From assembly GCA_016284575.1 (NCBI GenBank), contig JAEEPD010000094.1, positions 1 to 8,070 of the forward strand: 8,070 nt of DNA, given 5' to 3'. The notes below the pieces were generated by a model. That model ran no database searches, was not told where the DNA came from, and was given only the letters and a program-made list of their open reading frames with translations. The position numbers and the translations under genes are program-made. This document shows, one piece after another, positions 1 to 6,025 of this stretch. The stretch comes from Bacillota bacterium. GTDB lineage: Bacteria; Bacillota; Clostridia; Peptostreptococcales; Anaerovoracaceae. Position 1 is the stretch's first letter. Each line of letters opens with the position of its first letter.

Positions 1-27
1 TTTTGTTAGTGATTTGTCAAATAGAGC

Positions 28-34
28 AAGGGGG
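28..34 (+). promoter_or_regulatory. Ribosome binding site that fixes the purA start
   Basis: AAGGGGG lies nine bases before the ATG at 44. The frame is open further upstream, to a TTG at 14 and an ATG at 35. The TTG has no purine-rich site in view, and the ATG at 35 directly abuts this Shine-Dalgarno sequence, so neither can use it. Starting at 44 also gives a protein of 424 residues that begins just before the first beta strand of the family (NCAIVGINWGDEGKG). The 43 bases before the gene show no convincing promoter. Confidence 0.8.
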
Positions 35-43
35 ATGATCCTG

Positions 44-1318
44 ATGAACTGTGCAATAGTAGGAATCAACTGGGGCGATGAAGGCAAGGGCCGCATGGTA
101 GACCTTCTGACGGCAGACTATGACATCGTGATCCGTTATCAGGGAGGCGGCAACGCCGGCCATACCGTGGTAAACGAATACGGCAGATTCGCTCTGCATC
201 TGCTGCCCTCGGGGATATTCAGACCAGGTGTCGTGAACGTTCTTGGAAGCGGCGTGGCGCTGGACCCTGAAAGCCTCTGCAAAGAGATCGCAGAGGTTGA
301 GGCGGGCGGCATAAGGATAACGCCTGAAAACCTTAAGATAAGCGACAGAGCATCGCTTCTTATGCCCTGGCACAGGGATCTGGACGAGCTGGAGGAGATG
401 CGTCTTGCGGACAGGAAATATGGCTCCACTAAGCAGGGCATAGCGCCTTTTTATTCGGACAAATACCAGAAAAAGACGGTGATGGCAGGGGAGCTGTTCT
501 ATCCCGAGAGGCTCAGAGCCCATCTGGCTGACATTATGGAGTGGAAAAATCTGATCCTTACCGGAGTCTATGGCGCAAAGCCATATACCGAGGAGGATCT
601 TAAGGCATGGCTCAGGGATTACGCAGAGAAGATAAAGCCCTTCATCACAGATACCGGAGCGTTCCTCAGAAATGCTCAGAAGAACGGCAAAAGAATGCTT
701 TTCGAGGCCCAGCTGGGGTCCCTCAGGGACCTGGATTCTGGCATCTATCCATATACTACATCGACCAATACCACTGCCGCCTTTGCTCCTGTCGGATCCG
801 GCTGTCCATCTGCCGCGATCGACAGGGTGACAGGGGTGGTGAAGGCTTATTCCACCTGCGTGGGAGAGGGGCCCTTTGTGTGCGAGATGTCAGGACCTGA
901 GGCCGACAGGCTGAGGGAGGCAGGCGGCGAATACGGCGCCAAGACCGGCAGGGCAAGGCGGGTCGGAGCACTGGATCTGGTGGCCACACGCTATGGCGTG
1001 GAGGTACAGGCTGCCACAGAAATAGCCCTGACCAAGCTGGACGTGCTGAGCTACATGGATGAGATCCCGGTCTGCGTCGCCTACGAAAAGGATGGCGAGC
1101 TTACGGAAGACTTTCCGTTCCCGGCCCTGCTTGACAGCATGAAGCCTGTTATCCGCATGGTCAGGGGCTGGAAGTGCGATATTTCCGGGATCCGCCGCTG
1201 GGAGGAGCTTCCTCCGGCTGCCAGGGACTACGTCACCATGATAGAGGACGCCATCAGCTGTCCGATCAGATATGTATCGGTCGGACCGGAGCGCGACAGC
1301 ATCATAGTCCGTTATTAA
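44..1318 (+). CDS. purA: Adenylosuccinate synthetase, divergent clostridial-type subfamily
   Basis: A cytosolic GTP-dependent enzyme that joins aspartate to IMP to give adenylosuccinate, the first step from IMP to AMP. Seen in the 424-residue product: the N-terminal loop WGDEGKG (10-16, catalytic Asp12), NAGHT with the catalytic His40, the aspartate loop KTGRARR (300-306) and the guanine-specificity motif TKLD (330-333). Length matches the family (about 425-430). The IMP site is unusual. The stretch that reads GTTGRGIGPAYEDK in E. coli reads GSTKQGIAPFYSDK here (127-140). The arginine equivalent to E. coli Arg143 is Lys143. FEGAQG is replaced by FEAQLG (220-225), so the IMP-contacting Gln224 position holds Leu beside a shifted Gln. 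Thr129, Thr239 and Arg303 equivalents remain. From memory, other clostridia share these changes, so this is probably a working subfamily rather than a decayed gene. purB follows after 13 bases. The identification is secure; the subfamily assignment is an inference. Confidence 0.97.
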   Translation: MNCAIVGINWGDEGKGRMVDLLTADYDIVIRYQGGGNAGHTVVNEYGRFALHLLPSGIFRPGVVNVLGSGVALDPESLCKEIAEVEAGGIRITPENLKISDRASLLMPWHRDLDELEEMRLADRKYGSTKQGIAPFYSDKYQKKTVMAGELFYPERLRAHLADIMEWKNLILTGVYGAKPYTEEDLKAWLRDYAEKIKPFITDTGAFLRNAQKNGKRMLFEAQLGSLRDLDSGIYPYTTSTNTTAAFAPVGSGCPSAAIDRVTGVVKAYSTCVGEGPFVCEMSGPEADRLREAGGEYGAKTGRARRVGALDLVATRYGVEVQAATEIALTKLDVLSYMDEIPVCVAYEKDGELTEDFPFPALLDSMKPVIRMVRGWKCDISGIRRWEELPPAARDYVTMIEDAISCPIRYVSVGPERDSIIVRY

Positions 1319-1331
1319 GGAGGGAAGGACC

Positions 1332-2744
1332 ATGACTGACAGATACGAAAGCCCACTGACATCAAGATATGCCTCGGCTTACATGAGCGGGCTCTTTTCC
1401 GCAGACAGCAGGTACAGGACCTGGCGAAGGCTCTGGGTATCCCTTGCTAAGGCGGAAAAGGAGCTGGGCCTTGGGATAACTCAGGAGCAGATAAATGCCC
1501 TTCAGGCTCATGTGGAGGACATAGACTACGAGACCGTCGCCGCCAGGGAGAAGGAGGTGCGCCACGATGTGATGGCTCACATCTACGCCTACGGCAAGGC
1601 AGCGCCCGAGGCGGCAGGCATAATTCATCTTGGGGCTACCAGCTGCTATGTTACCGACAATGCGGACCTGGTGCTCTACAGGGACGCTCTGCTGTACATA
1701 AAGGGCGAGCTGGAGGGGCTGATCCTTGCTCTCTGCGATTTCGCCGAGAAATGGAAGGAGCTTCCCACCCTTGGATATACACATTTTCAGCCGGCGCAGC
1801 CCGTCACCGTGGGAAAACGCGCCAGCCTCTGGATACAGGAGCTGATGATGGACCTGGAAGAGATAAGCCATGCAATAGAAAGCATGCGTTTTCTTGGCTC
1901 CAGGGGCACCACCGGGACCGAGGCCAGCTTCCTTGAGCTTTTTGACGGCGACGAGGAAAAAATAGACGAGATGAACCGCAGGATAGCTGCTGATTTTGGC
2001 TTTGATGCCTGCTTCGACGTGTGCGGACAGACCTATCCGAGAAAGCTGGACAGCATAATACTCAACGCCCTTTCAGGACTGGCCCAGAGTACCGCAAGGA
2101 TGGCCACGGATATCAGGCTTCTGCAGCACGAAAGGCAGCTGGAGGAGCCCTTCGGCGAAGCCCAGATAGGGTCCTCTGCCATGGCATATAAGCGCAACCC
2201 CATGCGCTGCGAAAGGATATGCTCTCTGGCAAGATATTTGATCACCGACGCCATGAACGCGCCTCTTACTGCAGCCTCCCAGTGGCTGGAAAGGACACTG
2301 GATGATTCCGCGAACCGCAGGATAGCCCTTCCCGAGGCCTTTCTTGCGGCGGATGCTATCCTGCGGATAGCGCAGAACGTTGCGAAGGGGCTGAAGGTGA
2401 ACGAAGCTGTGGTCAGAAGATCAGTGGAGGAGCACCTTCCTTTCCTGGCGACTGAAACTATTCTTATGGAGGCTGTAAAGCGCGGCGCTGACCGCCAGAA
2501 GGCTCACGAGGCCATCAGAAGCTGCTCCATGAAGGCTGTGGAGCGCATGGACCGGGGAGAGCCCGGCAGGCTCATGGACGAGCTTGCAGAGGCGAAGGAG
2601 CTCTGCATGACAGAGGAGGAGATGCGCGGCTGCCTGGATCCGGTACGCTTTACAGGACGCTCCGCAAGGCAGACTGAAGCTCTGGTAAAGAAGGCCAGGC
2701 TCCTCTGCACAGGGGCGAAGGAAGCTGAGGAGCTTACGCTTTAA
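1332..2744 (+). CDS. purB: Adenylosuccinate lyase, human-like long form
   Basis: A member of the fumarase/aspartase superfamily. It cleaves adenylosuccinate to AMP and fumarate, and also cleaves SAICAR to AICAR in de novo purine synthesis. The 470-residue product shows RHDVMAH (77-83), the ATSCYVTDN segment (102-110), the TLGYTHFQPAQ segment with the probable general acid His151, and the family signature GSSAMAYKRN (280-289), whose Ser281/Ser282 loop carries the general base. It is longer than the roughly 430-residue Bacillus enzyme and reads much closer to human ADSL (484 residues): SPL.SRYAS, RHDVMAH, AAGIIHLGATSCYV.DN, QWLERTLDDSANRR and FTGR all match. The Pro found after SSAM in human is Ala284 here, which the signature allows. 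The start ATG has a strong site, AAGGAGGG (1317-1324), that overlaps the purA stop codon, so translation is probably coupled. The product works directly after PurA. Confidence 0.97.
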   Translation: MTDRYESPLTSRYASAYMSGLFSADSRYRTWRRLWVSLAKAEKELGLGITQEQINALQAHVEDIDYETVAAREKEVRHDVMAHIYAYGKAAPEAAGIIHLGATSCYVTDNADLVLYRDALLYIKGELEGLILALCDFAEKWKELPTLGYTHFQPAQPVTVGKRASLWIQELMMDLEEISHAIESMRFLGSRGTTGTEASFLELFDGDEEKIDEMNRRIAADFGFDACFDVCGQTYPRKLDSIILNALSGLAQSTARMATDIRLLQHERQLEEPFGEAQIGSSAMAYKRNPMRCERICSLARYLITDAMNAPLTAASQWLERTLDDSANRRIALPEAFLAADAILRIAQNVAKGLKVNEAVVRRSVEEHLPFLATETILMEAVKRGADRQKAHEAIRSCSMKAVERMDRGEPGRLMDELAEAKELCMTEEEMRGCLDPVRFTGRSARQTEALVKKARLLCTGAKEAEELTL

Positions 2745-2807
2745 ATGACCGGGAGAAAAAGCCCTGCGCAGGAGGCAGCGGAGGCTGCATCAAAAGCACA
2801 GCAATGA
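2745..2807 (+). CDS. Possible 20-residue leader-like peptide between purB and guaA
   Basis: An ATG immediately after the purB stop codon opens a 20-codon frame (MTGRKSPAQEAAEAASKAQQ) that ends in TGA. The stop overlaps a second ATG (ATGA) that is in frame with guaA. A GAGGAG sequence lies twelve bases before the ATG, inside the purB 3' end, a rather long spacing. The peptide is rich in Ala, Gln and Lys, with no membrane segment and no run of one regulatory amino acid. Inside the frame is a short GCAGC/GCTGC hairpin (2775-2788). Random small frames of this size are common, so this is weak. It could instead just be spacer. Confidence 0.12.
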   Translation: MTGRKSPAQEAAEAASKAQQ

Positions 2808-2813
2808 TAACAA

Positions 2814-2828
2814 GAGGAGAGGAAGGGG
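2814..2828 (+). promoter_or_regulatory. Ribosome binding site that fixes the guaA start
   Basis: A purine stretch AGGAGAGGAAGGGG precedes the ATG at 2831. The frame is open back to an ATG at 2804, but that codon has no Shine-Dalgarno sequence at a normal distance (the nearest GGAGG ends about 19 bases away) and would add nine residues not found in the family. Starting at 2831 gives MDKILVLDFGGQYSQLIARR, which matches the usual GuaA N-terminus. Confidence 0.7.
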
Positions 2829-2830
2829 AC

Positions 2831-4363
2831 ATGGATAAAATACTGGTCCTGGATTTCGGCGGACAGTACAGCCAGCTCATAGCAAGGCGCATAAGAAGCG
2901 AGCACGTATATGCGGAGATAAAAAGCTCCGGGGATATGAGCTGCGAAAAGATAAAAGAGGATGGCTATAAAGCCATAATATTCACCGGCGGACCCAATAG
3001 CGTCTACGATCCTGCATCTCCGCATTTCGATAAGGGGGTGCTGGAGCTGGGGCTTCCGATCCTTGGGATATGCTATGGTCACCAGCTCATGGCCTGGCTT
3101 GCGGGAGGGACCATAGAGCCCTCAAAGCAGGGCAGCGAATACGGCAGAACGGAAGCGGTCTTCGGGGACAGTCCGCTGTTTGAGGGCATACCCTCAGAGA
3201 GCACGGTCTGGATGAGCCATACGGACAGCGTCATGCAGCTGCCCCGGGGCTTTAAGGGAACGGCCTCCACAAATGGCTGTCCGGTGGCAGCCATGGCCAA
3301 CGAAGAAAAAAGGCTCTACGGCGTGCAGTTCCATCCGGAGGTCACCCATACATCCTTTGGCAGGCAGATACTCAGGAACTTTCTGTTCAGAATAGCTGGT
3401 GCGGTCCCCGACTGGACCATGGAGGACTTTGCGGAGACGGCAGTCCTGGAGTGGAGGGAGAAGCTGCAGGGCAAAAAGGTGCTTCTGGCCCTTTCCGGAG
3501 GCGTGGATTCCTCTGTGACCGCGGCTCTGCTCCACAGGGCTATAGGCAGCGATCTTTCCTGCGTATTCGTGGACCATGGGCTCCTTCGGAAAAACGAAGG
3601 GGACATGGTGATGAGCGTCATGAAGGACAGCCTCGGTGTGAATGTGATCCGGGTGGATGCCCAGGAGCGCTTTCTTGGCCGTCTTAAAGGCGTCACAGAC
3701 CCCGAGACCAAGAGAAAGATCATAGGTGAGGAGTTCGTAAGAGTCTTCGAGGAGGAAGCAAAGAAGCTGGGAAGCCCCCAGGTGCTGGCCCAGGGCACCA
3801 TATATCCTGACGTGATAGAAAGCGGCAGGGGAGCTGCCGCGGTCATCAAGAGCCATCATAACGTTGGAGGTCTTCCAAAGGACATGGGCTTTACCATGGT
3901 GGCTGAACCCCTTCGCCTGCTCTTTAAGGACGAGGTCAGGGAGGTCGGAGAGCGCCTTGGCATCCCAAAGGAGCTGGTCTGGCGCCAGCCCTTCCCCGGA
4001 CCCGGCCTTGCTGTAAGGATAACAGGAGAGATCACCAGAGAGAAGTGCGATATACTCCGGGATGCTGATGCCATCTTCAGGGAGGAGATAGAAAAGGCGG
4101 GTCTTGGCGAGCTTCCAAGTCAGTACTTTGCAGTGCTCACGGACCTTCACTCCGTTGGCGTCATGGGGGACCACAGGACCTATGGCAGCACCATCGCTCT
4201 CAGGGCGGTGGCGACGGACGACTTCATGACGGCGGAGTGGTCAAAGCTGCCCTTTGAGCTCCTTGAACGGGCTTCAGGCCGCATCACCAACGAGGTGCAG
4301 GGCATTTCACGGGTCGTATACGACATTACGTCCAAACCGCCGGCGACGGTGGAATGGCTTTAG
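2831..4363 (+). CDS. guaA: GMP synthase (glutamine-hydrolysing)
   Basis: It converts XMP, ATP and glutamine to GMP in the cytosol. Domain order in 510 residues: class I glutamine amidotransferase (about 1-190) with nucleophile Cys81 in GICYGHQ and the pair His168/Glu170 in QFHPE; an ATP-pyrophosphatase domain with the P-loop SGGVDSS (222-228) and GTIYPDVIES (322-331); then the C-terminal dimerisation domain with RQPFPGPGLA (385-394) and YDITSKPPATVEW (497-509). Length agrees with Bacillus GuaA (about 513). One oddity: the last residue is Leu, whereas I recall the family almost always ending in Glu (…EWE). The lysine (502) and penultimate-region glutamate (508) of that tail, which bind XMP in homologues, are present. 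guaA lies 86 bases after purB and 39 bases before pyrG, with no obvious promoter between. The supplier of XMP (guaB) is not in the window. Confidence 0.98.
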   Translation: MDKILVLDFGGQYSQLIARRIRSEHVYAEIKSSGDMSCEKIKEDGYKAIIFTGGPNSVYDPASPHFDKGVLELGLPILGICYGHQLMAWLAGGTIEPSKQGSEYGRTEAVFGDSPLFEGIPSESTVWMSHTDSVMQLPRGFKGTASTNGCPVAAMANEEKRLYGVQFHPEVTHTSFGRQILRNFLFRIAGAVPDWTMEDFAETAVLEWREKLQGKKVLLALSGGVDSSVTAALLHRAIGSDLSCVFVDHGLLRKNEGDMVMSVMKDSLGVNVIRVDAQERFLGRLKGVTDPETKRKIIGEEFVRVFEEEAKKLGSPQVLAQGTIYPDVIESGRGAAAVIKSHHNVGGLPKDMGFTMVAEPLRLLFKDEVREVGERLGIPKELVWRQPFPGPGLAVRITGEITREKCDILRDADAIFREEIEKAGLGELPSQYFAVLTDLHSVGVMGDHRTYGSTIALRAVATDDFMTAEWSKLPFELLERASGRITNEVQGISRVVYDITSKPPATVEWL

Positions 4364-4402
4364 AAAGCGTATCTGCGAAAGGTCTTTTTAAGGAGGATCA
4401 GG

Positions 4403-6025
4403 ATGACTAAATACATTTTCGTTACCGGAGGCGTGGTCTCGGGGCTCGGAAAGGGCATCACCGCAGCCTCTCTTGGAAGGCTCCTTAAGAGCAGGGGCCT
4501 TAAGGTGGCTGCTCAGAAGCTGGATCCCTACATAAACGTGGATCCGGGCACCATGAGCCCCTATCAGCACGGGGAGGTATTCGTAACAGAGGACGGAGCT
4601 GAGACTGACCTGGATCTGGGACACTACGAACGCTTTATAGACGAGGACCTGAACAAGTACTCCAATCTGACCTCAGGCCGGGTCTACTGGAACGTGCTGA
4701 ACAAGGAGCGCAGGGGCGAGTACCTGGGCTCGACGGTACAGATCATCCCGCATATAACCAACGAGATTAAGGAATTCATATACCGGGTCGGAGAAAAGAC
4801 GGACGCGGACGTGGTCATAACCGAGATCGGCGGCACCATAGGAGATATCGAGTCTCAGCCCTTCATAGAGGCGGTGCGCCAGATATCCCTTGAGAAGGGC
4901 AGGGAGAACACCCTGTTCATCCACGTGACCCTGGTGCCCTTCCTTTCGGGCTCCGACGAACACAAGACCAAGCCAACCCAGCATTCTGTAAAGGAGCTGC
5001 AGGGCATGGGCGTCAACCCGAATATAATAGTCCTGCGCTGCGACAGGCCTCTGGAGGAGGGTGTTTTCAGAAAGATCGCCCTGTTCTGCAACGTAAAGGA
5101 GGACTGCGTCATAGAAAACAGGACCCTGCCCAGCATCTACGAAGCTCCCCTGATGCTGGAAAGCTCGGGCTTTTCAGCCATAGTCTGCAGAGAGCTTGGA
5201 ATAGAGGCAGGGGAGCCGGATCTTGCCCACTGGGAGGAGATGGCCGAACGAATAAAAAACGCAAAGAAAAGCGTCAGGATCGGCCTTGTAGGCAAGTATG
5301 TTGGCCTCCACGACGCTTACCTTTCAGTTGCTGAGGCTCTGCGCCACGCGGGCTATGCAAACGGCGCCCATGTGGACATCGAATGGATAGATTCAGAGCA
5401 GCTGACGGCTGAAAACATCGAAGAAAGGCTTGCTCCCTGCGACGGCATCATAGTTCCCGGCGGCTTTGGAAGCCGCGGCATAGAGGGCATGATACTTACC
5501 GCCGGATACGCAAGGACAAGGCGGGTGCCGTACTTTGGCGTATGCCTTGGAATGCAGATAGCCGTCATAGAATTTGCAAGAAACGTCTGCGGACTTCCTG
5601 ACGCCAACTCAGGCGAGTTCGACGAACAGTGCAGAAACAAAGTAATCGACTTCATGCCCGGCCAGAGCGATGACATAGATAAAGGCGGCACGCTGCGCCT
5701 TGGGGCCTACCCCTGCAGCATCGCCCCCGGTTCGGTCATGGAGCGATGCTATAGGACTCTCATGATCTCCGAACGCCACCGCCACAGATACGAGTTCAAC
5801 AACGACTACCGCTCTGTAATGCAGGAGAAGGGGCTGACCCTTTCCGGCCTTTCTCCTGACGGGCGGCTGGTGGAAACAGTGGAGCTTTCGGACAGGCCCT
5901 TCTTTGTGGGAGTCCAGTATCATCCGGAATTCAAAAGCCGTCCCGACAAGCCCCATCCGCTTTTCAGGGAATTCATAGCAGCTTCGCTCGCAGAGCAGAA
6001 CAGGAGACAGTCATGTGCGGAATAG
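4403..6025 (+). CDS. pyrG: CTP synthase
   Basis: It aminates UTP to CTP with ATP and glutamine (or ammonia). The 540-residue product has the usual length and two domains. The N-terminal synthetase domain (about 1-265) shows the P-loop SGLGKGITAASL (13-24), QKLDPYINVDPGTM (38-51), the Mg-binding ETDLDLGHYERF (67-78) and TEIGGTIGDIES (140-151). The C-terminal amidotransferase domain (about 290-530) shows LVGKYVGLHDAY (295-306), PGGFGSRG (352-359), nucleophile Cys381 in GVCLGMQ, ERHRHRYEFNN (457-467) and the QYHPE pair His507/Glu509. The start has a near-ideal TAAGGAGG six bases upstream (4389-4396). The last 13 bases overlap glmS, so the final residues SCAE are dictated by the glmS start. The 39-base leader is too short to hold the CTP-sensing attenuator known before pyrG in Bacillus, so pyrG is probably read through from guaA. 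Confidence 0.98.
   Translation: MTKYIFVTGGVVSGLGKGITAASLGRLLKSRGLKVAAQKLDPYINVDPGTMSPYQHGEVFVTEDGAETDLDLGHYERFIDEDLNKYSNLTSGRVYWNVLNKERRGEYLGSTVQIIPHITNEIKEFIYRVGEKTDADVVITEIGGTIGDIESQPFIEAVRQISLEKGRENTLFIHVTLVPFLSGSDEHKTKPTQHSVKELQGMGVNPNIIVLRCDRPLEEGVFRKIALFCNVKEDCVIENRTLPSIYEAPLMLESSGFSAIVCRELGIEAGEPDLAHWEEMAERIKNAKKSVRIGLVGKYVGLHDAYLSVAEALRHAGYANGAHVDIEWIDSEQLTAENIEERLAPCDGIIVPGGFGSRGIEGMILTAGYARTRRVPYFGVCLGMQIAVIEFARNVCGLPDANSGEFDEQCRNKVIDFMPGQSDDIDKGGTLRLGAYPCSIAPGSVMERCYRTLMISERHRHRYEFNNDYRSVMQEKGLTLSGLSPDGRLVETVELSDRPFFVGVQYHPEFKSRPDKPHPLFREFIAASLAEQNRRQSCAE

Noticed and set aside
14..43. Longer purA start at the TTG (14) or the ATG (35)
   Set aside because: No ribosome binding site for the TTG, and the ATG at 35 directly abuts the AAGGGGG site. 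The ATG at 44 has correct spacing and family-like length.
3194..4174. 326-codon open frame on the minus strand inside guaA
   Set aside because: It lies opposite a fully conserved guaA, has no recognisable motif, and long antisense frames are expected from the G/C bias at third positions.
4364..4402. Terminator at TCTTTTTAA before pyrG
   Set aside because: The T-run has no stem before it and leads directly into the Shine-Dalgarno sequence.
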